Assembly (NCBI GenBank): GCA_024760905.1
Contig: CM045733.1
Span: forward strand, 32,199,001 to 32,263,000
Reading direction: 5' to 3'
Source: Plotosus lineatus
Lineage: Eukaryota > Chordata > Actinopteri > Siluriformes > Plotosidae
DNA length: 64,000 bases
The notes below the pieces were generated by a model that was not told the origin of the DNA, searched no databases, and saw only the letters and a list, made by a program, of their open reading frames with translations. The number at the start of each line of letters is the position of its first letter. The first letter of the stretch is position 1. Positions 12,305 to 21,715 of the stretch are shown piece by piece. The position numbers and the translations under genes are program-made.

Positions 12305-12805
12305 TCATCTTCCGCTAAGTCCAGAGTCGGGTCGCGGTGGCAGCAACCTAAGCAAAGAGGTCCAGACGTCCCTTTCCCCAGCCACTTCCTCCAACTCTTC
12401 CAGGGGGACACCGAGGTGGTCCCAGACAAGCCGAGAGACATAGTCCCTCCAGCGTGTTCTAGGTTGACCCTGGGGTCTCTTCCCGGTTTGACATTCCCGA
12501 AACACCACACCAGGGAGGCGTCCGGGAGGCATTCTGACCAGATGCCCAAGCCATCTCAACTGGCCCCTCTCAATGCGGAGGAGCAGCGGATTTACTCTGA
12601 GCTCTCCCCGGATGGTAGAACTTCTTACTTTATTTCCAAGGGAGAACCCTGCCACCTGACGAAGGAAGCTCATTTCAGCCGCTTGGATCTGCAATCTTTT
12701 TCTTTTGGTCACTACACAAAGCTCGTGGCCATAGGTGAGGGTTGTAATGTAGATCGACTGGTAAATTAAGAGCTTCGCCTTGCGGCTCAGCTCCTTCTTC
12801 ACCAC
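12305..12805 (-). pseudogene. LINE-X copy 2 RT C-terminal region
   Basis: 166 codons open: LSRKAKLLIYQSIYITTLTY, RLQIQAAEMSFLRQVAGFSL, GQLRWLGHLVRMPPGRLPGV and RPQGQPRTRWRDYVSRLVWD. This order (thumb, then an RWLGH..RMP segment, then a basic GRPRTRW segment) recurs in C-termini of several fish LINE families. The corresponding region is missing from copy 1. Confidence 0.8.
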
Positions 12806-13364
12806 GACGGACTGGTACAGGCCCTGTTTAACAGCAGAGGCTGTAGCAATCCGTCTCTCGATCTACCACTCCATCCTTCCCTCACTCATGAACAAGACCC
12901 CAGATACTTAAACTCCTCCACTTGGGACAGGACCTCATTCCTGACCAGGAGGGTGCATTGCACCCTTGTACCATGGCCTCGGACTTGGAGGTACTGATCT
13001 TCATTCCAGCTGCTTCACACTCGACTGCGAATCGCTCCAATGACAGCTGGAGGTCCTGATTTGATTAAGCCAAAAGGACAACATCATCCACAAAAACAGA
13101 GATGAGATTCAATGGCCACCAAACCAGAGCCCCTCAACGCCTCGGCTACACCTAGAAAATCTGCCCATAAAAATTATGAACAGAATCAGTGACAAAAGAC
13201 AGCCTTGGTGGACTCCACCTCCCACCGGAAATGAATTCCACCTGTTGTTACCAATACGGACCAAACTCTGGCTCCGGTGATACAGCGATCGAATTACCCC
13301 TAGCAACGGGTCCGGAACGCCGTACTTATGGAGAATGCCCCACAAGATTGTTCAAGGGACACAG

Positions 13365-14009
13365 TCAAAAGCCTTCTCCAAATCCACAAAACACATGTGG
13401 ACAGATTGGGCAAACTCCCATGCCCCTTCCAAGATTCTGTGGAGCATATAGAGTTGGTTCAAGAGGGCTATGGCCAGGACGAAAACAACATTGTTCCTCC
13501 TGAATCCGAGGTTCAACTATTGCTTGGATCCTCCTCTCCAGTACCCCAGTATAGACTTTCCCAGGTAGGCTGAGAAGTGTAATTCCCCGATAATTGGAAC
13601 ACACCCTCCGGTTCCCCTTCTTAAAAATTGGGACCACCACCCCGGTTTGCCAATCCAGAGGTACAGCCCCTGATGACCACGTGATGTTGCAGAGACTTGT
13701 CAACCAAGACAGTCCTACAGCATCCAGAGCCCGGAGATATTCAGGATGGATCTCATCCAACCCTAGAGCTCGACCACCGAGGAGCTTCTTGACAACCTCA
13801 GTGATCTCCATTGTAAACAGTGTTTGTGGAGAACTGCTTCCCCCTCCTGAGGCGTCGGATGGTGGTCCAGAACCTTTTTGAGGCCAACCAATAATCACTT
13901 TCCAGGCCCTCACCGAACTCCTCCTACACCCGAGATTTTGCATCTGCGACAGGCTTGGTAGCAGCACGTTTGGCCTGCCAGTACCTGTCTGTTTCCTTGG
14001 GAGTCCCAC
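13365..14009 (-). pseudogene. LINE-X copy 2 linker and RT N-terminal part
   Basis: 214 codons. Contains GRALGLDEIHPEYLRALDAV, TGVVVPIFKKGNRRVCSNYR, GITLLSLPGKVYTGVLERRI and EEQCCFRPGHSPLEPTLY, which are RT motifs 0-1 and the start of the fingers. The frame is lost before motif A. Confidence 0.8.
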
Positions 14010-14406
14010 AGGCTAATAAAACCCAATAGGCCTCCTTCTTCAGCCGGACGGCCCCCTTCACCACAGGGTTACCGCCACGACAAGCACCGACGACCTTCCG
14101 GCCACAGCTATGGGCTGCTGCCTCAGCAATGGAGGCAGGAAGCATGGCCCATTCGGATTCCATGTCACCTGCCTCCTCCGGGATGTGGACCTCCTCTGGG
14201 ACCAGGTGGTGATCAGTAGACAGCTCAGCTCCTCTCTTTATCTGAGTATCCAGAACATATGGCCGCAAGTTTGATGATACGACTACAAAGTCAATCATCG
14301 AACTGCGACCTAGGGTGTCCTGGTGCCAAGTGCACTTATGGGCACACTTATGTTCGAACATAGCGTTTGTGATAGACAAACTGTGACGAGCACAGAAGTC
14401 CAACAA
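13924..14406 (-). pseudogene. LINE-X copy 2 endonuclease C-terminal part
   Basis: 160 codons. Begins LDFCARHSLSITNAMFEH, then CTWHQDTLGRSSMIDFVVVS and AELSTDHHLV (the Asp-His pair of APE endonucleases), then the linker. Upstream residues are in another frame, next to the 48-bp insertion. Confidence 0.75.
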
Positions 14407-15370
14407 CGAAACACAGTCCTACAGCATCCAGAGCCCGGAGATATTCAGGATGGATCTCATTCCACCATTCGGGTTCAGACTGAAGAGGCCATACCTACCG
14501 ATCACATCCTTCCAGATCACACTATCGTTGCCCACATGGGCGTTGAAATCTCCCAAGTCAACGAGTGAGTCTCCCAAGGGAGCATTCTCCAATACACCCT
14601 AAAAGACTCCAAGAAGGGTGAGTACTCTGAACTGTCATTTGGTGCATCAGCACAAATAACAGTCAGGACCGGTCCCCCCACTGGAAGACGGAGGGAAGCT
14701 ACCCTTTCGTCAACCGAGGAGAACCCCAACATTTGGGCTCCGAGACAGGGGGGCAAAAAGAATGCCCACACCAGCTCACCGCCTCTCCCCACGAGCAACT
14801 CCAGAATGGAATAAGGTCCAGCCTCTTTTGAAATGGGTGGTTCAAGAGCCCAAGCTTTGTGTTGAGGTAAGCCCGACTGTATCTAGTCAGTAGCTCTCCA
14901 CCTCACGCACCAGATCAGGCTCCTTCCCCACCAGCGAGGTGACATTCCATGTCCCGAGAGTCAGAGACAGTTTCCGAATATCGCTCCGACAGAACACATG
15001 CCTTTGGCTGCCACCCAACTCACATTACACCCGACCCCTAAAACTCCTTCCACGGTGGTGCGTCCATGGGAGGGCAGACCCATGTCTCCTTTCGGGCTAG
15101 GCCTGGCCAGCCTCCATGGGCAGAAGCCCGACCACCAGGCGCTTGCCTTTGAGCCCCTCCCCCGGGCCTGGCTCCAGGGAGGGACCCCGGAGACCCGCGT
15201 CCGGGCAAGGGAAACTGCGTCAGCGTCTGTCTCTTAGTCTTAAGGGTCTTCTGAATCGCACTTCATCTGGACCGTCACCCAGGACCTGTTTGCCTTGGGT
15301 GACCCTACCAGGGGCATTATGCCCACGACAACTCCACCACGAGAAGATGGCAATTCAGGGAGGGGAATAA

Positions 15371-15830
15371 ATCAATGCATTCCTTATAAACACCCTCCAT
15401 TTTATCACACCATTACCAATATTTTTTAAGAGACCCACATGTCTTCAGTCAGATGTTCTGAAATGCCAATGCATTATTTTTATAGCCACACCTTCTTATT
15501 TTACTGGAACACACTTCATCTGTTTTGACAGGGTACGCATTAGACCTCGGTAGTGTTTATTGCTGACTGTAGTACTGATTTCTGCTCCACCTAAATCAAA
15601 AAGTGGGTTTTCTAATTTATTTATTTATTTATTATTATTATTTTTGAAAGTATAATTTAATTCACGCTTTAAACGAATTGGCTCACTTGGGAGTTGTGAA
15701 AGCAATTGCATGTGGAGATGGAGATGTGAGGATGTGGCATCACAGGCAGCCTGACGAGACTGTGTGTGAGAATTCTGGTGACAATGGTGCTGGAGAGACA
15801 AGACATGCGCTATTTTTGTATGTAGGTGAG
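15371..15830. other. Unassigned, with short TTTA/TTA repeat
   Basis: Holds a short (TTTA)/(TTA) run at 15617-15645. An open frame on the plus strand (15678-15986) runs into the inverted repeat but has no known motif. Confidence 0.5.
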
Positions 15831-16033
15831 GTACCTGGTGCTGGTGATTTTCGCTTGGATGGTTTTCACCCAAGTGTTTTTCACCCACATGGTTTTTGCA
15901 CAGGTGTTTTTTGCCCAAATTGTAGGGACATATTTTTTTCCAAACTTAATTTTTTTTTTTTAATATGGTGGGAAAAGTATAAGTAACGTAAACATATATA
16001 CACATATATACAAAGTTTATTTAGGACATGAAG

Positions 16034-16083
16034 TAGGGTTAGGGGATAGGGTTAAGGTTAGGATTAGGGGTTAGGGTTAGGGA
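16034..16083 (+). repeat. Degenerate telomere-like (TTAGGG)n block
   Basis: About 50 bp of TAGGGTTAGGGGATAGGGTT-style repeats. The units are irregular (GTTAAGG, GATTAGGGG), so this is an old or imperfect interstitial block rather than a chromosome end. Confidence 0.8.
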
Positions 16084-16187
16084 GTATGTGTTACTTTGGT
16101 GGCATACAATGTTTTAACACTTTCCTATGTGAGAGGTGAAAAAAAAAATTAAGTTGGGCGAAAAACATGTCCTCACAATTTGTGCAA

Positions 16188-16302
16188 AATCCACCTGGGT
16201 AAAAACCATCTCGGTGAAAACCACCTGGGCGAAAACCACCTGGGCGAAAACCATAAGGGCGAAAACCACCTGGACGAAAACCATAAGGGCGAAAACCATG
16301 GA
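16188..16302 (-). repeat. 15-bp minisatellite, right arm
   Basis: About eight tandem units, alternating CCACCTGGGCGAAAA and CCATAAGGGCGAAAA. The 15-bp period keeps frame, so the minus strand reads GFRPG/GFRPY pentapeptides; this is a by-product of the period. Confidence 0.85.
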
Positions 16303-16306
16303 AATT

Positions 16307-16660
16307 GAGGTTCATATGTCAGACTGTCTGCCAGAAGGGTGAAATCTGAGGTCATGTAGGGGTTGCTGGTGTTGAAGCAGAGAGAAAACCCAACTACAGT
16401 TGCTCATGCATTTTTAATTAGTCCCCTCTTCCAATTCTTACACCCCTGAGGATTCCTGTGTCATCATTGTAAGCCAGGCTGTGTGGTGAAGCAGCCTTGC
16501 CTTTCATTAATTCACATTTCATTTTTTTTTTTAATTATGCCCTTGGGTATTTTGATATGATTGGTATTGCATGTAATATTTATTTATACAGACAAAAGCA
16601 AACACCATTACCACTGTTTGTGTTCAGAAGTTTGTATGTTCCTACTCCATTATTCAGATC
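16307..16660. other. No gene recognised
   Basis: No motif or named repeat seen. Confidence 0.45.
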
Positions 16661-16797
16661 TTCTTCTTCTTTTTCTTTCGGCTTTTTCCCTTTCTCGGGA
16701 GTCGCACTTGGGGGACAGTGTCAACCCTGTGGGGACTCAAACCCCTAACCTTAGGATCAGCAATCCTGCGCCTTAACCACTAGACACTAAGTTTTTT
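16661..16797 (-). repeat. SINE family C, internally deleted
   Basis: Minus strand: head with GGTTTGAGTCC-type B box (ACTCAAACCCC on plus), then a jump straight to the RTE-type tail (TTCTTTCGGCTTTTTCCC on plus). About 200 bp present in the copy at 17688-18020 is missing. Confidence 0.7.
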
Positions 16798-17100
16798 CTT
16801 TTCAGTTTTTACCAATACTTTTAATCATTGTCATTTCAAACCCACAAGCAAGATGAACAAAAACACATGCTGCTCTAAGACCCGAAAGCCACCCACTGCA
16901 TCTTATTGATGTCATATTAATATAATGTTACATGGCCGCTGAATACGTTTAAAGTAGGCACTTGGATATTTTTTTCAATCATTTGAAATGTACTTTTGAA
17001 AAATCTAGGGTGGTGGTAGAACGGGAAATAATAAAATTTTATACCACATTCGTCTAAATCAGTGAAGGAACAACCAAGATATAGATGATAATAGGTTCAT

Positions 17101-17242
17101 TAGTGTGTTTCTGCTCTGAGATGGTCTGTTGAGCTGTCTAGGGTGTACTCTGCCCTCGCCCAGAGTCGGCTGACATGGGTGCCAGTCTCCCCGTGAAAGT
17201 AACTAGAATTAAGCGGTTCAGAAAATGAATGAATGATGGATG
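17101..17242 (+). repeat. SINE tail of L2-like type (5' truncated)
   Basis: GTGTACTCTGCCCTCGCCCA, CTCGCCCAGAGTCGGCTGA and GGTTCAGAAAATGAATGAAT: the shared L2-like tail without a head. Confidence 0.8.
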
Positions 17243-17687
17243 ATTAATAAGTCTTGTTAAATGAGCCCTTTATACTAATGCAAATGCATTGCTAATTGTC
17301 AAATGTTTACAGGTAATAGGCTGTAATGGAAAGTTCAAAAGGGAGTGTAAAAGGCCCTATAGCTTTATTGTCATTAAATTTATCTACATGAAACTTTGCA
17401 TTCCAGTAGTTGGACGCCCAAGGATAATACATGGATCCCTTACTTTCCGCGGTAAAAGGGGACCGAGACCCCCCCCCGCGACCATCGATTTCCTCAAAGT
17501 AGGATCGATCCCCCTGACTGACGTTTGCGTAGGTGTATATGTGTTTATAACATCAATAAATACATATTCAATGCTATAAATGCTTGTAATAACAATTAAA
17601 CATTCAAAAATAATGCATATGATGTAAATAAAATATAAGAACACACACATAAAGACACGCGCACACACTCAACTGTGCACGTCACAT

Positions 17688-18020
17688 TTCTTTCTTCCTT
17701 TTCCCCTTTTTCTCAGGGGTCACCACAGCGAATCATCTGATTCGCACGTTTGATTTGGCATAGAGTTTTACGTCGGCTGCCCTTCCTGTCACAATCCTTT
17801 TAGCAAGGGACAGAAACACGCTGACGGCTTTGCAGTCTACTCTTTACGAAAGTCAGCAATGGTTCTTTTACATGCCTCTCACCATAGACATTGAGAGACA
17901 TGGCCTGCCTTTGATAACCCAGTTAGCTGTACTCGGGGGACAGTGACAACCCTGTGGGGACTCGAACCCCCAACCTTAGGATCAGCGATCCTGCGCCCTA
18001 CCACTAGACCACCACTGCCC
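17688..18020 (-). repeat. SINE family C, near full length, RTE-type tail
   Basis: Flanked by a 20-bp TSD with one mismatch (17668-17687 and 18021-18040, starting CTCAACTGTGCAC). Head on the minus strand: GTGGTGGTCTAGTGGTAGG (A-box-like) and GGGTTCGAGTCCCC (B box). The body, with GGTTATCAAAGGCAGGCCAT, is shared with family B. The tail is GACAGGAAGGGCAGCCGACG, then ATTCGCTGTGGTGACCCCTG, which match the RTE 5' leader and RTE 3' end. A tRNA-derived SINE probably copied by the RTE machinery. Confidence 0.88.
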
Positions 18021-18233
18021 CTCAACTGTGCACCTCACATAAAAATGTAAATAGTTTTGTTGGGAAGTTTTGGAAAGTTTTTCTTTTTTGCATAATGGGC
18101 CTTGTTTTGCGTCATTTTCCTGAACTTTTTCCCTGCTTTTCCTTAATTTCTTTATTTTTTATTTTTTATTTAATATTTTTTTATTTAATATTTATTTTTT
18201 ATTTAATATACAAGGGATCATTGTATATAAATA

Positions 18234-18236
<3 letters not shown>

Positions 18237-18302
<66 letters not shown>
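18237..18302. repeat. (AT)n microsatellite
   Basis: Pure AT dinucleotide run of about 65 bp, directly against the left end of the Tigger-like element. Confidence 0.95.
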
Positions 18303-18305
<3 letters not shown>

Positions 18306-18744
18306 TGGTACCTCAGCTTACGAAAGTCCCAACAAACGAAAAATTCAGGTTATGAAACGCATTTACCTAAAATTTCCATCTCTGGATATGAAACAAATTC
18401 ACGTTACAAAAGCGCCATCTCAAAAATTCAAACAATGCACGAGTTGCTCTCCCATTGCTTTCTTCCAGCATCCCGCCCCGCTGGCCTCCTTTTGGCTATC
18501 TTCCAACATCCCGCCCCGCTGGCCTCCCATTGGCTAGAAGGGATGACACAGCACCCTTCCACTGGCTATTATGGAGCTGTATCTCCATAATACCCATGAT
18601 GCTTTTCGTGTAAAGGACAGAGTTATTGTTGTTTTGTAAGTTGCTCATTGCAACTTTATTTTTTGGCTCAGGCTTTTAACCTTGCATAAACATTTGTAAG
18701 ATTATAACTCTGCTAAGGAGACATGGTTAACACACACGCGCACA

Positions 18745-18794
<50 letters not shown>

Positions 18795-19083
18795 CGCGTG
18801 TGTGATTCTTGGTGCGAGTGAAAAGAAGAAGCGGGCTCGTGACATGCAGTTGAGTGATATCGCAAAGGAATATGACCAAACCCATCTACCATCGGTACGA
18901 TATTGAAGCAGAAGGAGGCCTTAAAAGGTATACTTTTATAATTTTTAAAGGGTTTAGAGGGTAGTATTGGGGGCCTCAGAACAAATCATGCGTTTTACAT
19001 GTAAAATGCGATTCAACTCACAAAAAATCCAGGTTATGAAACCACTTCTGGAACGGATTAATTTCGTAAGGTGAGGTACCGCA
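18303..19083 (+). mobile_element. Tigger-like (pogo) DNA transposon relic
   Basis: The left end CAGTGGTACCTCAGCTTACG is mirrored at the right by TTTCGTAAGGTGAGGTACC, and both lie in TA-rich sequence. The inside has a helix-turn-helix-like relic reading LSDIAKEYDQ (18851-18880), as in the N-terminal DNA-binding part of Tigger/CENP-B-like transposases, then out-of-frame residues. Interrupted by (CA)n at 18731-18792. About 0.8 kb, not autonomous. Confidence 0.65.
18731..18792. repeat. (CA)n microsatellite
   Basis: CA repeats with ACGCG interruptions at the start and GCGCGTGTG just after. Confidence 0.95.
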
Positions 19084-19088
19084 TATAA

Positions 19089-19098
19089 AGAGAGAGAG

Positions 19099-19134
<36 letters not shown>
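19089..19134. repeat. (GA)n microsatellite
   Basis: About 45 bp of AG repeats with one CG interruption. Confidence 0.95.
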
Positions 19135-19136
<2 letters not shown>

Positions 19137-19200
19137 ATCCCTCACTACTTCGTGCTTCACTTCATGTGGTTTCAGTGCATCGCGGGTTTTTTTTTTAAAC
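19135..19200 (+). repeat. Second Tigger-like terminal fragment
   Basis: GTAATCCCTCACTACTTCGT followed by CATCGCGGG resembles ends of another Tigger-type family. No matching second end found, so the call is weak. Confidence 0.35.
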
Positions 19201-19562
19201 AAATATTCATCGAATTAAAAAATGAGGAAATTAAGGAAGAATAGGGGGAAAGTTAAAGAAAATGCCCCCAAAACAAGGCCAATTATGCAAAAAAAATAAC
19301 CCCAAACAAAAACAAAAAACAACCCAAAACTTCCTGTCAAAAATACTTTGTTGCATCTGTGTGTGCACGCACATCAGCGTGCCTGTGTGTGTGAGCGCAT
19401 ATGTATGTGTGTGGTCTTCTTCGCATGCAAGACCTGTATGTATGTGTATTTATATTTTATTTACATCTTATGCATTATTTTTTTAATGTTTAAATGTTAT
19501 TATAAGCATTTATAGTATTGAATATGTATTTATTGATATTATATACACATATACATGTACGT

Positions 19563-19902
19563 GGTGGCACGGTGGCATAGTGGTTAGCACGTCCGCCTCA
19601 CAGCAAGAAGGCCTGGGTTCGATTCCCGGCCTGTGCATTTCTGTGTGGAGTTTGCATGTTCTCCCCATGCTTGCGTGGGTTTTCTCCAGGTGCTCCGGTT
19701 TCCTCCCACAATCCAAAGACATGCACAGTAGGTTAATTGGCTGTTCTAAATTGCCCGTAGGTTCGCATTGTGCAGAAGGCAATGACAAACTACTGCACTA
19801 AGCCTGCCAAAAAACCTCCATGAAGATGATAACCAGGGTGTTATCCTTCATGGCGGGTCGCCAATGGTCGTCCTACGACTCAGGCACTAGATAGATAGAT
19901 AG
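19563..19902 (+). repeat. SINE family A, with non-L2 tail
   Basis: Flanked by an 8-bp duplication ATGTACGT (19555-19562 and 19903-19910). The head GGTGGCACGGTGGCATAGTG with TAGTGGTTAGCACG (A box) and GGGTTCGATTCCCGG (B box) shows tRNA origin. The body TGTGTGGAGTTTGCATGTTC is followed by a tail unlike the L2-like one. That tail ends with a small hairpin GTCGT-CCT-ACGAC (19867-19879) and (ATAG)n. It interrupts the right arm of the long inverted repeat. Confidence 0.88.
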
Positions 19903-20030
19903 ATGTACGTATACGTCAGTCGGGGGATGGGGTGGTGGTTGAGGGGTGATCCTACTTTGCGGATTTCTATGGTCCCGTGGGGATCCCGGTCCCAAATAAC
20001 CGTGGAAAGTGAGGGATCCCTGCATGTATA

Positions 20031-20761
20031 TATGCCCTGGAAAGGAGAGGAATGAAGGTTAGTCTCAGTAAATCAGAATACATGTGTGTGAATGACAAGG
20101 ACCCAAGAGGAACGATGAGGTTACAGGGAGCAGAGATAAAGAAGGTGGAGAATTTCAAGTACTTAGGCTCAACAGTCCAGAGCAATGGAGAGTGTGGAAA
20201 AGAGGTGAAGAAGCGTGTGCAGACAGGTTTGGAATTGTTGGAGAAAAGTGTTCGGTGTGATGTGTGATAAGAGGGTATCAGCAAGAATGAAAGGAAAAGT
20301 GTACAGTGTATGGTGATGAGACCAGCGATGTTGTATGGTTTAGATACAGTTGCGCTGGGGAAAAGACAGGAGGCAAAGCTGGAGGTAGCAGAGATGAAAA
20401 TGTTGAGGTTCTCTTTGGGAGTAACGGATAGGATCAGGAATGAGTACATCAGAGGGACAGCCCATGTAAGATGTTTTGGAGACAAAGTCAGAGAGGCTAG
20501 ATTGAGATGGTTTGGACATGTACAGAGGAGGGATAGTGAGTATATTGGTAGTAGGGTGCTGAGGTTGGAACTACCAGGCAGAAGGCCTAGGGGAAGACCA
20601 AAGAGAAGATTTATGGATGTGGTGAAGGAGGACATGAAGGTAGTTGGAGTAAGTGTAGAAGATACAGAGGATAGTGTGAGATGGAGGCAGATGGTTTGCT
20701 GTGGCGACCCCTGAAGGGAAAAGCCGAAAGGAAAAGAAGAAGAAGAAGAAGAAGAAGAAGA
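20031..20761 (+). mobile_element. RTE LINE copy #2, 5'-truncated
   Basis: The only plus-strand RTE piece. Starts within the RT after the catalytic box (YALERRGMKVSLSKSEYMCV) and runs to CCGDP, then the 3' end GCCGAAAGG and a (GAA)n tail at 20738-20761. Two frames are needed (20052-20267, then 20310-20714). It abuts the right end of the long inverted-repeat element. Confidence 0.9.
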
Positions 20762-21100
20762 AAGGGACGTCCAGCTCTCAGGTTCAAGGATGTCTGCAAC
20801 CCCTCTGACCTGGAGTCAGCCACCTCCGCCCGCTCTGTCTGGTGGACCCCCACCCAGGATGTCATCAGGACAGCAGATGAGAGAAGAGACACCCGCTGGT
20901 GGTAGAAGAGACTCTGCAGTCAGCAGAGACTGGCCCCACCCTCACCACACTGCGAGGACTTCATCTGCAGCGGCTGCGGCAGAATCTGCAGATCCCAAAT
21001 CAGCCTCTAGAGCCATGCCTGATGCTGTAGCTCCCTGACCAAAGACCCCCCCCCCCCCCATGATCTATTGAGATCGACGGGGCCAACAATACAATACAAT
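20762..21100 (+). mobile_element. 3' fragment of another LINE
   Basis: Starts GRPALRFKDVCN, then after frameshifts reads FICSGCGRICRSQISL followed by SHA, a C2H2-like finger remnant seen at the C-terminus of some fish LINE proteins. It is followed by ATTGAGATCGACGGGGCCAA and (ACAAT)n as a 3' end. Family not assigned. Confidence 0.5.
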
Positions 21101-21107
21101 ATATACA

Positions 21108-21197
21108 CAGGGATCCCTCACTTTCCGTGGTTAATTGGGACCGAGATCCCCACAGACCATCGAAATCCACGAAGTAGGATCACCCCCCAACCACCCC
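21108..21197 (+). repeat. Solo arm of the long-inverted-repeat element family
   Basis: CAGGGATCCCTCACTTTCCG then TGGGACCGAGATCCCCACAG matches the terminal repeats at 17429 and 20022. The other end is not seen nearby. Confidence 0.7.
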
Positions 21198-21228
21198 CCA
21201 TTATTATTATTATTATTATTATTATTCT

Positions 21229-21690
21229 TTTCCTTTCGGCTGTTCCCTTCAGGGGTCGCCACAGCAAATGATCTGCCTCCATCTCTCCCTATCCTCTGCA
21301 TCTTCTACTTTTACTCCAACGACCTTCATGTCCGCCTTCACCACATCCATAAATCTTCTCTTTGGTCTTCCTCTGGGCCTTTTGCATGGTAGTTCCAACC
21401 TCAGCATCCTACGACCAATATACTCACTATCCCTCCTGATGTACTCATTTCTAATCCTATCCATCCTCGTTACTCCCAAAGAGAACCTCAACATTTTCAT
21501 CTCTGCTACCTCCAACTCTGACTCCTGTCTTTTCCCCAGGGCCACTGTCTCTAAACCATACAACATTGCTGGCCTCATAACCGTCTTGTACACTTTTCCC
21601 TTCATTCTTGCCGATACTCTTCTATCACACATCACACCGGACACTTTTCTCCATCTATTCCAACCTGCCTGCACGCGCTTCTTCACCTCT
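21229..21690 (-). mobile_element. RTE LINE copy #3, 3' fragment
   Basis: Minus-strand RTE end, open over 145 codons (21249-21686), from KKRVQAGWNRWRKVSGVMCD to CCGDP. A 75-bp in-frame deletion removes the segment between NEYIR and RRDSEY. It lies between (TTA)n runs (21201-21228 and 21691-21715). Shared residues (KADMK, ERWRQIICCGDP) tie it to copy #5. Confidence 0.88.
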
Positions 21691-21715
21691 TTTTATTATT
21701 ATTATTATTATAATA

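Larger units (their letters stand above)
12285..15370 (-). mobile_element. APE-type LINE (family X), copy 2, longer relic
   Basis: Minus strand, about 3.1 kb, apparently near full length. The 3' end carries a (TCATC)-like tail on the plus strand at 12292-12306, and the 5' end is GC-rich. Pieces in order: endonuclease (14517-14798, 13924-14406), linker and RT start (13365-14009) with YRGITLLSLPGKVY, an RT palm fragment (13109-13345) with VGGGVHQGCLLSLILFI (motif B), and the C-terminus (12305-12805). All are separated by frameshifts. It carries a 48-bp internal duplication described under findings. Confidence 0.85.
15840..16306. repeat. Inverted repeat with 15-bp minisatellite arms and telomere-like core
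   Basis: The left arm (about 15848-15975) and right arm (about 16126-16305) are inverted copies. Left reads TTTTGCCCAAATTGTAGGGA then CCAAACTTAATTTT; the right arm on the other strand reads TTTTGCACAAATTGTGAGGA then CCCAACTTAATTTT. Each arm contains tandem 15-bp units of the type GTTTTCGCCCAGGTG, about four on the left and about eight on the right. The centre holds TTAGGG-like repeats. No element family known to me. Confidence 0.75.
17429..20022. mobile_element. Long-inverted-repeat DNA element filled with insertions
   Basis: The left arm (about 17429-17663) starts CATGGATCCCTTACTTTCC. The right arm (about 19432-20022) reads CAGGGATCCCTCACTTTCC inward from 20022 on the minus strand. The match continues for over 200 bp (for example CAATAAATACATATTCAATG at 17552 and its complement near 19530). 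Ends of this style with TA-rich flanks suggest a pogo/Tigger-like DNA transposon, but no transposase of its own is visible. Inserted inside are a C-family SINE, (AT)n, a Tigger-like element, (CA)n, (GA)n and an A-family SINE. Confidence 0.65.

Noticed and set aside
16034..16083. Chromosome end or true telomere
   Set aside because: Only about 50 bp, irregular, and surrounded by ordinary sequence on both sides.
16188..16302. Short repeats resembling a CRISPR array
   Set aside because: Units are 15 bp, contiguous, without spacers, in a eukaryotic genome.
16091..16315. Minus-strand frame with GFRPG/GFRPY pentapeptide repeats
   Set aside because: The repeats follow directly from a 15-bp minisatellite whose period is a multiple of three. 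No start context, signal or relative supports a protein.
18095..18355. Frames rich in IYIYIY or SLSLSL
   Set aside because: Direct translations of AT or CT microsatellites (also at 29784, 31923, 56104 and 61,000-62,500).
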